This document shows positions 36,036 to 44,967 of a stretch of 64,000 nt of DNA, one piece after another (positions within the stretch are counted from its first letter, which is position 1; each line of letters starts with the position of its first letter). The stretch is from Phocaeicola plebeius (GTDB lineage: Bacteria > Bacteroidota > Bacteroidia > Bacteroidales > Bacteroidaceae). The notes beneath the pieces were generated by a model. That model saw nothing but the letters and a program-made list of their open reading frames with translations. It ran no database searches and was not told the origin of the DNA. The translations under genes and the position numbers were made by a program. The DNA lies in the NCBI GenBank assembly GCA_022767125.1, contig JALEPZ010000069.1, positions 1 through 64,000 on the forward strand, given 5' to 3'.

Positions 36036-36342
36036 TTCCCGACAGTTCTTTCCGCTGCTGCCAGTCGATGTAGAGCAGGATGAGCTGGTGCAGTCCGAAT
36101 GCCTTCATGTTGTTGTGGTAAATCACGTCAATACACAGGTCCAGCAGGTCCTTGCTGTTGGCTTCCGACGAAGCGATGAGCGAACGCAGGTTCAGTTTCA
36201 GCTTGTCCAGCACGCTTTCGTCCACGATGCCGTTGCTGTCAATCAGGTGTTGGAACAGGGAGTACTTCTCGATGGTCTGCAGATGCTCGTCCGAAATTTC
36301 CATGCTACGGGTGCCCGTAGGGTTTGTTTGTATGGTATACAT
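36022..36342 (-). CDS. Small all-helical protein, unknown function
   Basis: 106 residues without signal or membrane segments. Helical segments such as LLDLCIDVIYHNNMKAFGLHQLILLYIDW dominate. I do not recognise a named domain. It is the first gene of the ygiQ-like/mnmA unit and overlaps the second gene by 14 bases. An in-frame ATG at residue 14 (MEISDEHLQ) is an alternative start. TAACTTTG on the minus strand at 36391-36384 is the likely -7 box. Confidence 0.8.
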   Translation of the reverse strand: MYTIQTNPTGTRSMEISDEHLQTIEKYSLFQHLIDSNGIVDESVLDKLKLNLRSLIASSEANSKDLLDLCIDVIYHNNMKAFGLHQLILLYIDWQQRKELSGNEHE

Positions 36343-36475
36343 GTTTTTTCGTTCTTTAGGATGTTAGCGATTTTTTTTCCGAGCAAAGTTAGTGATTTTT
36401 TGCTGAATGCCAAGAGAGCAGGCTGTGAGATTTTGTTTTTTCCAGGATTTTCGGCAGGATGCACGGGTTTTTTCG

Positions 36476-36483
36476 TACCTTTG
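36476..36483 (+). promoter_or_regulatory. -7 box of mazG
   Basis: TACCTTTG lies 21 bases before the chosen mazG start. This rules out the far upstream in-frame starts that would run through the divergent gene. Confidence 0.55.
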
Positions 36484-36504
36484 CCCCGCTTAATAAGAAC
36501 CGAT

Positions 36505-37290
36505 ATGCATACAAGACAAGAACAACTGGAAGCCTTCGGGCGATTGCTCGATGTGCTCGACGAACTGCGGGTGAAATGTCCGTGGGACCGCAAGCAGACC
36601 AATGAGAGCCTGCGCCCCAACACCATCGAAGAAGTGTACGAACTCTGCGACGCATTGATGCGTAACGACGAGAAGAATATTTGCAAGGAACTGGGCGACG
36701 TGTTGCTCCACGTGCTCTTTTATGCCAAGATAGGCAGCGAGACCGGGGCGTTCGACATCAAGGAGGTGTGCGACCGCCTGTGCGACAAGTTGATTTTCCG
36801 CCATCCCCATGTGTTTGGCGAGGTGAAGGCCGATACGGCCGAAAAGGTGTCGGAGAACTGGGAGCAGATCAAGCTGAAGGAGAAAGACGGCAACAAGACC
36901 GTGCTGAGCGGGGTGCCTGCCGCATTGCCGTCGCTCATCAAGGCCTACCGCATCCAGGACAAGGCCCGCAATGTGGGCTTTGACTGGGAGGAACGCGAGC
37001 AGGTATGGACGAAGGTGAAGGAAGAGGTGGGCGAGTTTGAGGCAGAGGTAGCCCACATGGACAAGGAACAGGCCGAGGCGGAGTTTGGCGATGTGCTGTT
37101 CAGCCTGGTAAATGCCGCCCGTTTGTATAAAATCAATCCCGACAATGCCCTCGAACGCACCAACCAGAAGTTCATCCGTCGGTTCAATTATCTGGAGGAA
37201 CATACCCTCCGCGAGGGGCGTAACCTGAAGGATATGACGCTCGAAGAGATGGATGCTCTCTGGAACGAGGCCAAAAGCAAGGGACTCTGA
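36505..37290 (+). CDS. mazG: Nucleoside triphosphate pyrophosphohydrolase MazG
   Basis: MazG hydrolyses nucleoside triphosphates to monophosphates and pyrophosphate and is thought to clean the nucleotide pool. Two MazG-type helical domains are visible. Each has the EExxE...ExxD pattern (IEEVYELCDAL...KELGDVLLHVLFYAK and VKEEVGEFEAE...EFGDVLFSLVN). The N-terminus VKCPWDRKQTNESLRPNTIEE is typical. The ATG at 36505 gives 261 residues, the normal length. The gene converges on the hydrolase at 37314. Confidence 0.94.
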   Translation: MHTRQEQLEAFGRLLDVLDELRVKCPWDRKQTNESLRPNTIEEVYELCDALMRNDEKNICKELGDVLLHVLFYAKIGSETGAFDIKEVCDRLCDKLIFRHPHVFGEVKADTAEKVSENWEQIKLKEKDGNKTVLSGVPAALPSLIKAYRIQDKARNVGFDWEEREQVWTKVKEEVGEFEAEVAHMDKEQAEAEFGDVLFSLVNAARLYKINPDNALERTNQKFIRRFNYLEEHTLREGRNLKDMTLEEMDALWNEAKSKGL

Positions 37291-37313
37291 ACGAGCCCCT
37301 TGTCAGACTATCT

Positions 37314-38264
37314 TTACAGCCACGCCTGTAGGAAGCGGTCCACACGGGCGGTGTATTCTTCCGGTCGGAGCCAGTACGACCGGGCATGGGTGGCGCCGGG
37401 GACTATCCATAATTCCTTCGGGTCCGGCTTGGCCGCATAGAGCGGATAGACCATCCAGGTGGGGACGAAGTCATCGGCATCTCCATGGATGAACAGCATC
37501 GGCAACCGGCACCGGGCCACCTGACGCAAGGCAGAGGCCTCCCGGAAATTCCAGCCGTTTTGCCACTCGCAGAGGAGGCTGGCGACGTAGAGCAGGGGGA
37601 ACGCCGGAAGCGAGAACTGGTTGCGCAACTCTTTACTGAACTGGTCCCACACGCTAGTGTAGCCGCAGTCTTCCACGAAGCAGCGGACATGAGAAGGCTG
37701 CGGGTCGCCCGAAAGCATCAGGGTGGTGGCCGCTCCCATGGAGATGCCGTGTACCACTGTCCGCAACGTATCGCCGAACAAAGCCGGTGCTATCTCCAGC
37801 CATTGTGCCACATCCTTTCGGTCCAGCCATCCCATCTGGAAAGCATCGCCGCCGCTCAGTCCCGAATAGCGGAGGTCGGGCAGCAGGATGTTGCAGCCCA
37901 GCGAGCGATGGTAAAGATAGCCGATGTGGAGCATCCGAACGGCATTGTCCGTATAGCCGTGGACAATGACGGCCGTGCGGGCCGTCGGACGGTCGGCCGC
38001 CGCATAACAGGCATGCAGGCGGACCCCGTCAGGAGCCACAATGAACGTGTCGCACAAGGCGTGGGCCTTCTGCAGGCTGTCCGTCCAGGACACCAGCATC
38101 GGGTAGGTCTCGCGCATATACGCCCACGAGCCTGCCAGGTCCTTGCCCCGGTTGTCCGGACGCAAGGAATAGTCCAGCAGGTACAGGCTGCTGCCCACGA
38201 GCACCGCTCCGAGCAGCAGCACGATGGTCACTCCACCGGCTAGCAGCTGTTGGATCCGCTTCAT
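37314..38264 (-). CDS. Membrane-anchored alpha/beta hydrolase
   Basis: An N-terminal membrane helix (residues 9-31) is followed by an alpha/beta hydrolase domain of the serine aminopeptidase (S33) type. The oxyanion/HG region is VIVHGYTDNA, the nucleophile lies in HGISMGAATT (GxSxG), the Asp in FIHGDADDFVP and the His in GATHARSYW. The active site would face the periplasm. The substrate is unknown. It is the last gene of the phoH-purC-menG-aroE run, 9 bases after aroE. Confidence 0.88.
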   Translation of the reverse strand: MKRIQQLLAGGVTIVLLLGAVLVGSSLYLLDYSLRPDNRGKDLAGSWAYMRETYPMLVSWTDSLQKAHALCDTFIVAPDGVRLHACYAAADRPTARTAVIVHGYTDNAVRMLHIGYLYHRSLGCNILLPDLRYSGLSGGDAFQMGWLDRKDVAQWLEIAPALFGDTLRTVVHGISMGAATTLMLSGDPQPSHVRCFVEDCGYTSVWDQFSKELRNQFSLPAFPLLYVASLLCEWQNGWNFREASALRQVARCRLPMLFIHGDADDFVPTWMVYPLYAAKPDPKELWIVPGATHARSYWLRPEEYTARVDRFLQAWL

Positions 38265-38273
38265 ACAGCCTTC

Positions 38274-39017
38274 TTATTGGTTCCAGATGTCCCATGCACC
38301 GAACGCTTGCAGAAGCAGCATCTCCAGGCCGTTCTTCACCGTGGCCCCCTGGTCGGCACCGCGTTTCATGAACAGGGTCGTGTTGGGGTTGTAGAGCAGG
38401 TCGTAGAGCAGGTGCTGGGGAGTCAGCAGTTCGTAGGGGATGTCGGGACAGAGGTCTGCCTGCGGATACATACCCACCGGTGTACAGTTCACGATGACCT
38501 TGTAGGCCTCCATATATTCGGGCGTGAGGTCCGAATAGGTGATGGTCGATTCGTTGCGCCGGTTGCGCGATACGAACAGGGTGTCCAGCCCCAGTTTCCG
38601 GAGCGAGTAGTTCACGGCTTTCGAGGCCCCTCCCGTGCCCAGGATGAGGGCCTTCGTGTGGTGGTGTTCCAGCAGCGGTTCGATGGACTGGGTGAATCCC
38701 AGTACGTCGGAGTTATAGCCTTTCAGGAACACTTTGCCTTTGTTGCGGATGATGCGGATGACATTGACCGCTCCGATGCTGGCAGCGTCCTTGTCCAGCT
38801 CGTCCAGATAGGAAATGACTTTCTCCTTATAGGGAATGGTGACATTCAGTCCCACCAGGTGAGGGTGGGAGGCCACCACTTTGGGGAAATCCTCGATGGT
38901 AGGGATTTCGAAATTGACATACTCTGCATCGATGTTTTCTGAGTGGAACTTCTCGTTGAAGAAATTCTTCGAGAACGAGTGTCCGAGCGGATAACCGATC
39001 AGGCCGAATTGTTTCAT
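38274..39017 (-). CDS. aroE: Shikimate dehydrogenase AroE
   Basis: AroE reduces 3-dehydroshikimate with NADPH in aromatic amino acid synthesis. The motifs FGLIGYPLGHSFSKNFFNEKF (shikimate-binding Ser pair), GLNVTIPYKEKV with the catalytic Lys, DVLGF, and the NADP loop ILGTGGASKAVNYSL identify it. The length of 247 residues is normal. It lies 21 bases after menG. Confidence 0.96.
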   Translation of the reverse strand: MKQFGLIGYPLGHSFSKNFFNEKFHSENIDAEYVNFEIPTIEDFPKVVASHPHLVGLNVTIPYKEKVISYLDELDKDAASIGAVNVIRIIRNKGKVFLKGYNSDVLGFTQSIEPLLEHHHTKALILGTGGASKAVNYSLRKLGLDTLFVSRNRRNESTITYSDLTPEYMEAYKVIVNCTPVGMYPQADLCPDIPYELLTPQHLLYDLLYNPNTTLFMKRGADQGATVKNGLEMLLLQAFGAWDIWNQ

Positions 39018-39038
39018 GGTTGAATCTTGTTTATGGGG

Positions 39039-39776
39039 TTATTTTACGGCAAAATACAGCGTACAGATTCCCAACGTGAGCCGTTCGAACTCCACATGGC
39101 GGAAACCGGCCTTGCGGAGGATGTCGCGCATCACCTCTCCCTGCGGGAAAGCCTGGATGGATTCGGGCAGGTAGGTATAGGCGCTGCGGTCTTTCGAGAG
39201 CAGTTTGCCCAACGTGGGGATGACCAGGCGCGAGTAGAGGGCGTAGAGCTGTTTCATAGGAAAGCCCTGCGGTTCCGACAGCTCCAGGATTACCAGATGG
39301 CCGTCCGGCACCAGCACGCGGTGCATCTCGCGCAGGCCGGCATCGAGGTCCTCGAAGTTGCGGATGCCGAAAGCCACTGTCACTGCGTCGAAGCAGTTGT
39401 CAGCGAAGGTGAGGGCCGTACAATCCTCCTTGGCAAAGCGGATGCGGTCCTCCAGTCCGGCCTGGCGCACCTTCTCGCGAGCCACGTCCATCATCCCTTC
39501 CGAGATGTCGGTGCCTGTCAGTTCGTCGGGCTGCAGCAGGCGGCAGGCCTGGAGGGCAAAGTCGCCCGTACCGGTCGCCACATCCATGATGCGCCGCGGA
39601 CGGAACGGCACCAGCCGGCGGATTGCTTTCTTCCGCCACCGCTTGTCGATGCCCAGCGAGAGGGTATGGTTCAACCGGTCGTAGGCGGAGGCGATGTTAT
39701 CGAACATCTTCTCCACCTGTACGGCCTTGCTTTCGGCGTCGTTATAAGGCTTGACGCTTTCTTGCGGATATTTCAT
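39039..39776 (-). CDS. menG: Demethylmenaquinone methyltransferase MenG/UbiE
   Basis: A class I SAM-dependent methyltransferase of the UbiE/MenG group, performing the last step of menaquinone synthesis. It shows [21 protein letters not shown], the SAM loop [29 protein letters not shown], the [20 protein letters not shown] signature and the closing [13 protein letters not shown]. Menaquinone is the expected quinone of Bacteroidales, so MenG is preferred to UbiE. It lies 12 bases after purC. Confidence 0.95.
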   Translation of the reverse strand: MKYPQESVKPYNDAESKAVQVEKMFDNIASAYDRLNHTLSLGIDKRWRKKAIRRLVPFRPRRIMDVATGTGDFALQACRLLQPDELTGTDISEGMMDVAREKVRQAGLEDRIRFAKEDCTALTFADNCFDAVTVAFGIRNFEDLDAGLREMHRVLVPDGHLVILELSEPQGFPMKQLYALYSRLVIPTLGKLLSKDRSAYTYLPESIQAFPQGEVMRDILRKAGFRHVEFERLTLGICTLYFAVK

Positions 39777-39788
39777 GGGCCCGGCGTT

Positions 39789-40733
39789 TTATCCCAGATA
39801 GTCAGCAACGTTCTTCTCGATGCGTACGGCCAAGTTGTCGGTGTCGGCCTTCACGAAGGTTTCGCCGGTGATGTGCTCATACAGCTCGATGTATCGGTTG
39901 CTGATAGACTCCACGATGGCAGGTGTCATTTCGGGAACGGTCTGTCCCTCTTTGCCTTGGAATCCGTTGGCCATGAGCCATTCGCGGACAAACACCTTGG
40001 AGAGCTGCTTCTGCGGCAGTCCCTTCTCGAAGTTCTCCTCGTAGCCTTCCTTGTAGAAATAGCGGCTGGAGTCGGGTGTATGGATTTCGTCCATGAGGTA
40101 GATTTCCCCGTTGTGCTTGCCGAATTCATACTTGGTGTCCACAAGAATCAGGCCGCGTTCGGCTGCCATCTGGGTGCCGCGTTCAAACAGGGCGAGGGTA
40201 TAGCGTTCCAGCGTCTCGTATTCTTCGGGAGTAGCCAGTCCCTGGGCCAGGATCTCTTCCTTCGAGATGTCCTCGTCGTGCAGGCCCATCTCCGCCTTGG
40301 TAGTGGGAGTAATGATGGGAGTGGGGAACTTCTCGTTTTCACGCATGCCGTCGGGCAGGCGGACGCCGCAGATTTCACGGACACCGCTGCGATAGGCCCG
40401 CCAGGCACTGCCGCACAGGTAACCGCGTACAATCATCTCCACGGGGAAACCCTGACACATTACGCCTACAGTCACCATCGGGTCGGGAGTGGCTAGTTTC
40501 CAGTTCGGGCAAATGTCCTGGGTAGCATCGAGAAACTTGGCGGCAATCTGGTTCAGCATCTGTCCTTTGTAGGGGATGCCTTCGGGCAGTACGACATCGA
40601 ACGCCGAGATACGGTCGGTGGCTACCATCACCAGTTTCTCATCGTTGATGTTGTAGACATCGCGCACTTTACCGTGGTACACACTTTTCTGGTTGGAAAA
40701 GTGATAGTCTGTTTTTGTTAATGCTTTGCTCAT
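39789..40733 (-). CDS. purC: SAICAR synthetase PurC
   Basis: PurC joins aspartate to CAIR in purine synthesis. The protein begins with [29 protein letters not shown] and has [26 protein letters not shown]-like ([27 protein letters not shown]) and KVFVREWLM segments of the long (about 310 residue) Bacteroidetes form. It lies 70 bases after phoH and 12 before menG. Confidence 0.96.
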   Translation of the reverse strand: MSKALTKTDYHFSNQKSVYHGKVRDVYNINDEKLVMVATDRISAFDVVLPEGIPYKGQMLNQIAAKFLDATQDICPNWKLATPDPMVTVGVMCQGFPVEMIVRGYLCGSAWRAYRSGVREICGVRLPDGMRENEKFPTPIITPTTKAEMGLHDEDISKEEILAQGLATPEEYETLERYTLALFERGTQMAAERGLILVDTKYEFGKHNGEIYLMDEIHTPDSSRYFYKEGYEENFEKGLPQKQLSKVFVREWLMANGFQGKEGQTVPEMTPAIVESISNRYIELYEHITGETFVKADTDNLAVRIEKNVADYLG

Positions 40734-40802
40734 TTTTCTATACAGTTTTGATGGTTACAGTTATGTAGATTCCGCTACGAGGCCGAAAGGTACGAATTTT
40801 CT

Positions 40803-41810
40803 TCAAGATTCGGGTCGTTGTGAAACATAATTTTTCTCTTTTTCCGCTTTCAGCCGCAGTTTCTCTGCTTTGACCTGTTCGTCGAAGGCTTCGTAGGCTT
40901 CCACGATGCGGGTCACCAGTTTGTGGCGCACGATGTCCTTCTTGTCCAGTTCAACGAAACTGATGCCCTTCACGTGCTTCAGGATACGCAGGGCTTGCAC
41001 CAGTCCGGAGGTCTGTGCGGCAGGCAGGTCAATCTGGGTCATGTCGCCCGTCACAATCATCTTGGTGTTCATGCCCATGCGGGTCAGGAACATCTTGATT
41101 TGCTGGGTGGTGGTGTTCTGCGCTTCATCGAGAATGACGACAGCATCGTTGAGCGTGCGTCCGCGCATGAAAGCCAGCGGGGCAATTTGGATGATGTTCA
41201 GTTCCATGTATTCTTTCAGCTTGGCGGCAGGAATCATGTCCTGCAGTGCATCGTAGAGTGGCTGCAGGTAGGGGTCAATCTTGTCCTTCATGTCACCGGG
41301 CAGAAAGCCCAGCTTTTCACCGGCCTCTACCGCCGGTCGGCTCAAGATGATTTTCTTGATTTCCTTGTTTTTCAGGGCCCGTACCGCCAGGGCAATGGCT
41401 GTGTAGGTCTTCCCCGATCCGGCCGGACCGATGGCGAAGACCATGTCGTTGTGTTCGAACTCCTTCACCAGTCGCTGCTGATTCGGGCTGCGGGGCACAA
41501 TCGGCTTGCCCGTCACGCTGAACACAATGGCGTCACCCGCCTTCTCCACCGAAGGCGACTGGCCTTTCACGATGTCAAGAATGATTTCCTCGTTGAGCGA
41601 GTTGTAACGGGCGCAATGCTTTTCAAGGGCTGTAATGGCCTCCTCGAAGGCGCACATCTCCTCTTCGTCGCCCATTACTTTGATGACATCGCCACGGGCC
41701 ACAATGCGCAGTTTGGGGAACAATGCCTTGATCATGAGTATGTTGGCATTGTTGACGCCATAAAAGATGACGGGGTCGATGTCTTCTAGTACTATATGCT
41801 TTTCTATCAT
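40803..41810 (-). CDS. phoH: PhoH-family ATPase
   Basis: An N-terminal KH-like segment (residues about 15-65) precedes the PhoH P-loop ATPase with Walker A GPAGSGKTYTAIALAV (about 133-140) and Walker B VVILDEAQNTTTQQIKMFLTRMG. PhoH/YbeZ-type proteins are linked to RNA and ribosome metabolism. A minus-strand -7 box TAATTTTG at 41860-41853 lies about 43 bases upstream. The gene heads the run to purC, menG, aroE and the hydrolase. Confidence 0.93.
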   Translation of the reverse strand: MIEKHIVLEDIDPVIFYGVNNANILMIKALFPKLRIVARGDVIKVMGDEEEMCAFEEAITALEKHCARYNSLNEEIILDIVKGQSPSVEKAGDAIVFSVTGKPIVPRSPNQQRLVKEFEHNDMVFAIGPAGSGKTYTAIALAVRALKNKEIKKIILSRPAVEAGEKLGFLPGDMKDKIDPYLQPLYDALQDMIPAAKLKEYMELNIIQIAPLAFMRGRTLNDAVVILDEAQNTTTQQIKMFLTRMGMNTKMIVTGDMTQIDLPAAQTSGLVQALRILKHVKGISFVELDKKDIVRHKLVTRIVEAYEAFDEQVKAEKLRLKAEKEKNYVSQRPES

Positions 41811-41903
41811 TGGCTTTCTGATTCGCTGTTAGCGTCTTGTAATTTTCGACTGCAAAATTAATCATTCCTTTTGATTGTGGATGGGATTCTTCGATTTTTT
41901 CTC

Positions 41904-41911
41904 TACCTTTG
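41904..41911 (+). promoter_or_regulatory. -7 box of the DUF5715-truA unit
   Basis: TACCTTTG lies 32 bases before the DUF5715 start codon. It is divergent from the phoH promoter box at 41860-41853. Confidence 0.55.
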
Positions 41912-41943
41912 CCGCATCAATCAATAATTAGAGACCCAAAGAC

Positions 41944-42606
41944 ATGAAGAAGTTAACAAACTGGTGGGGCATCGCGCTTGTCCTTCTCTGCCTCGTGGCG
42001 TGCAAGGAGAAGGATATGTCGATGAAGATGAACAACCCACACAATATCCGGGGAGTTATCAGCTATAAGCGGAGCTTTAACGATCTGAACGACGTACAGT
42101 TGGCCACGGCCAAGAAAATCGGAATCCGTCCTATTGCCACGCGCGAGGATGCCGAGCACATTAAAGGGCGGTTGTTGGAAATTCAGGCGTGCGAGCGCTA
42201 CGGACTCGACTCGCTGACTCATTCCATCCCGTTCCTGATTCCCCAGGCGGTGGCCCTGCTCGATACCATCGGAGTGAATTTCCTCGACTCGCTGGAAGCC
42301 AAGGGGCTGAACCCCAACCGGGTCATTGTCACTTCGGTGACCCGTACGCGGCAGGATGTCAAGCGGCTGCGCCAGCGCAACACGAATGCGTCGGAGAACT
42401 CGTGTCATTTCTACGGGACGACCTTCGACCTCAGCTGGCGGCGGTTCGAAAAGGTGGAGGACCCCGACGGACGGCCCCTGCAGGATGTCAGTGCCGACAC
42501 CCTGAAACTGGTGCTTTCGGAGGTGTTGCGCGACTTGCGCAAGGCGGAGCGTTGCTACGTGAAGTACGAGCTGAAGCAAGGTTGTTTCCATATCACTGCC
42601 CGTTGA
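41944..42606 (+). CDS. DUF5715 lipoprotein
   Basis: A lipoprotein signal ends at Cys20 (LCLVACKEKD). The rest matches the Bacteroidales family DUF5715: an extended N-terminus, FLIPQAVALLDTIGVNFLDSL, VTSVTRTRQDVKRLRQRN and SCHFYGTTFDLSW. The last segments recall peptidase M15-like D-Ala-D-Ala folds (SxHxxGxAxD), so a cell-wall role is possible but unproven. The stop is 3 bases before truA, so the two are cotranslated. Confidence 0.87.
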   Translation: MKKLTNWWGIALVLLCLVACKEKDMSMKMNNPHNIRGVISYKRSFNDLNDVQLATAKKIGIRPIATREDAEHIKGRLLEIQACERYGLDSLTHSIPFLIPQAVALLDTIGVNFLDSLEAKGLNPNRVIVTSVTRTRQDVKRLRQRNTNASENSCHFYGTTFDLSWRRFEKVEDPDGRPLQDVSADTLKLVLSEVLRDLRKAERCYVKYELKQGCFHITAR

Positions 42607-42609
42607 GCC

Positions 42610-43365
42610 ATGCATCGCTACTTCATCGAACTGGCCTACGACGGCACTAACTACCACGGCTGGCAGATCCAGCCCAACGGCAACAGTGTTCAGGAAACGC
42701 TGATGAAGGCCTTGGCTACCTTCCTCCGCCAGCCGGTGGAGGTGGTGGGAGCCGGGCGGACCGACGCAGGGGTGCATGCCCGCAAGATGGTGGCCCATTT
42801 TGACTTCCCGGAAAAACTGGACGGAGCGACGGTGACCGACAAGCTCAATCGCTTGTTGCCGCCCGATGTGGCAGTGTACGGGGTGCGGGAGGTGCAGCCG
42901 GACGCACATGCCCGTTTTGATGCCCGCTCCCGTACCTATCAATATTATGTGACGACCCGCAAGGATCCGTTTGGACGGCAGTACGCCTGGCGGCTGTTCC
43001 ATTCCCTCGACTTCGGACGGATGAACGAGGCGGCGGCCACCCTGTTTGACTATACCGACTTTACCAGTTTCAGCAAGTTGCATACCGATGTCAAGACCAA
43101 CAACTGCCGCATTCTGCAGGCTCATTGGGACCCGCAGGGAGAGGGAGAGTGGGTGTTTACCATCCAGGCCGACCGCTTCTTGCGCAACATGGTGAGGGCC
43201 GTGGTCGGTACGCTGGTAGAGGTGGGTCGTGGCAAGCTTTCGGTCGAGGGCTTCCGCCGGGTCATCGAAGCGAAGAACCGGTGCAGCGCCGGGACTTCCG
43301 TTCCGGGACATGGGCTGTTTCTGGTGGATGTAGAATATGCCGCCGACATTGAGAAATACGATTGA
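42610..43365 (+). CDS. truA: tRNA pseudouridine synthase TruA
   Basis: TruA makes pseudouridine at positions 38-40 of the anticodon stem. [18 protein letters not shown] at the N-terminus, the catalytic Asp in [18 protein letters not shown], and [18 protein letters not shown] and [20 protein letters not shown] identify it. The length of 251 residues is normal. It follows the DUF5715 gene by 3 bases and precedes the epimerase gene by 21. Confidence 0.97.
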   Translation: MHRYFIELAYDGTNYHGWQIQPNGNSVQETLMKALATFLRQPVEVVGAGRTDAGVHARKMVAHFDFPEKLDGATVTDKLNRLLPPDVAVYGVREVQPDAHARFDARSRTYQYYVTTRKDPFGRQYAWRLFHSLDFGRMNEAAATLFDYTDFTSFSKLHTDVKTNNCRILQAHWDPQGEGEWVFTIQADRFLRNMVRAVVGTLVEVGRGKLSVEGFRRVIEAKNRCSAGTSVPGHGLFLVDVEYAADIEKYD

Positions 43366-43386
43366 TAACCATAATTGAGCCAGAAT

Positions 43387-44349
43387 ATGAAAACTTTATC
43401 GAACGAAAACATCACGATTCAGGTTTCCGAACACGGAGCCGAACTGACCAGCATCGTGGCTGGTGGCAATGAATATTTGTGGCAGGCAGATCCTCGCTTC
43501 TGGGCCCGTCATTCACCGGTGCTTTTTCCCTTTGTGGGCCGCGTGTGGAACAACACCTACCGCCACAAAGGCAGGGAATACTCCATGGGGCAGCACGGAT
43601 TTGCCCGTGATATGGATTTCCAGCTCAGCTATGAGGAAGACAATGCCGTGGTCTACTCGCTGGAGAGCAACGAACAGACGATGGAGAAGTATCCGTTCCA
43701 CTTTGTGCTTGAAATCGGATACCGCCTCAAGGGTAACTGCATCGAGGTGCTGTGGAACGTGCAGAACACGGGCGACGAGGTGCTGCCCTTCCAGATCGGT
43801 GCCCATCCCGCTTTCTATTACCGCGACCTCGACCTGATGAGCGACGACCGAGGCTATTTGGACTTCGGACCCGGACACCGGCGGCTCGAGTACATTTGTC
43901 CCGTGGAGAAAGGGTGTGTGTCCCATCAGTTGCACACTTTGGACTTGCCCGACGGCAAGATGCCCGTCACCACGAGCACCTTTGCCTGCGACACCTATAT
44001 TTTCGAGAACAGCCAGCTGAAGCGCATTGCCCTGCTCGACAAGCAGCAGCGTCCTTACCTGGCTCTGACCTTTCAGTCGCCGTTGGTGGCCGTATGGTCT
44101 CCCAGTGCCGCCTGTCCCGATGTCCCCTTCATTTGTCTGGAGCCGTGGTATGGCCGCTGTGATTCGGTCGGCTATACAGGCAGCCTGGCAAAACGCGAAT
44201 GGATGCAGCTGTTGTCTCCGGGCAAGAGCTTCAATGCCAGCTACACCATCGAGTTGCTCGATATTTGTGGAATCATCGATGGGCATGGGGCAAAGAAGAA
44301 GTGCCGGCTAATGTTCCATCCGGACTGTCTTCAGCAAGGTGCCGTCTAA
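43387..44349 (+). CDS. Aldose 1-epimerase family protein with an extended C-terminus
   Basis: The ATG at 43387 gives MKTLSNENITIQVSEHGAEL, the usual start of LacX/YihR-type epimerase homologues. The galactose mutarotase-like fold is seen in FPFVGRVWNNTY, GQHGFARDMDFQL, IGAHPAFYY and CLEPWYGRCDS. It would interconvert sugar anomers or a phosphorylated sugar. Family members end near the FNASYTIEL segment (residue about 285). Here 30 more residues follow, and the last 42 bases overlap the end of the convergent yfcE gene, as if an original stop had been lost. Confidence 0.88.
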   Translation: MKTLSNENITIQVSEHGAELTSIVAGGNEYLWQADPRFWARHSPVLFPFVGRVWNNTYRHKGREYSMGQHGFARDMDFQLSYEEDNAVVYSLESNEQTMEKYPFHFVLEIGYRLKGNCIEVLWNVQNTGDEVLPFQIGAHPAFYYRDLDLMSDDRGYLDFGPGHRRLEYICPVEKGCVSHQLHTLDLPDGKMPVTTSTFACDTYIFENSQLKRIALLDKQQRPYLALTFQSPLVAVWSPSAACPDVPFICLEPWYGRCDSVGYTGSLAKREWMQLLSPGKSFNASYTIELLDICGIIDGHGAKKKCRLMFHPDCLQQGAV

Positions 44350-44856
44350 CCGATAGACGCGCAGCTCCTCGTTCTCGAAGACGGCGAAGGTGGGGACATT
44401 GCCTCCCTTGGGAAAGGTGATGGAGCCGGTGTTGCAGACCAGCGTGCCGGCCGCATCCGGTTCGAGTTTCCACAGGTGAGTGTGCCCGTAGAGGAAGACA
44501 TCGCAACTGCCTTTGGGCAGTCGGGCTTCGTTGTACACATGACCATGGGTCAGGAACAGCCGCCTGCCGTTGTCGACCAGCAGGGCATAATCGGCCAGGA
44601 TGGGGAAGTCGAGCAGCATCTGGTCTACTTCCGAGTCGCAGTTGCCCCGTACGGCGATGATGCGGTCGGACAGAGCATTGAGGCGTTTGGCAACACCCTG
44701 GGGGTCGAGTCCTTCCGGAAGCCCGTTGCGGGGACCGTAGTTGAGGATGTCGCCCAGCAGGCAGAGCATGTCGCAGTGTTCAGCAGTGTAGAAGGCCAGT
44801 ACCTGCTCGAGGGCAGGGAGTGAGCCGTGAATGTCGGAAACAATCAGGTATTTCAT
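44308..44856 (-). CDS. YfcE-type metallophosphodiesterase
   Basis: The calcineurin-like fold of the YfcE/MJ0936 group is shown by SDIHGSLPALEQVL (metal ligands D and H), LLGDILNYGPRN, VRGNCDSEVDQ, LTHGHVY and LYGHTHL. These enzymes hydrolyse phosphodiesters with manganese. The physiological substrate is unknown. The minus-strand -7 box (TATCTTCG, 44905-44898) abuts the nifJ terminator. The 3' end overlaps the epimerase gene. Confidence 0.93.
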   Translation of the reverse strand: MKYLIVSDIHGSLPALEQVLAFYTAEHCDMLCLLGDILNYGPRNGLPEGLDPQGVAKRLNALSDRIIAVRGNCDSEVDQMLLDFPILADYALLVDNGRRLFLTHGHVYNEARLPKGSCDVFLYGHTHLWKLEPDAAGTLVCNTGSITFPKGGNVPTFAVFENEELRVYRLDGTLLKTVRMEH

Positions 44857-44906
44857 GATGTATAGGTATGTTGTGAATGCGGATAAATTATTTGATGCGA
44901 AGATAC

Positions 44907-44947
44907 AAAAAAAGCAGCGGCCCTCGCGATAGGCCGCCGCTTTTTTT
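44907..44947 (-). terminator. Terminator of nifJ
   Basis: On the minus strand a GC-rich stem (44940-44932 with 44922-44914, one mismatch) is flanked by A and T runs of seven, so 15 of 16 positions pair. It lies 21 bases beyond the nifJ stop. Confidence 0.93.
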
Positions 44948-44967
44948 AGATATTCAGAACCATTCGA

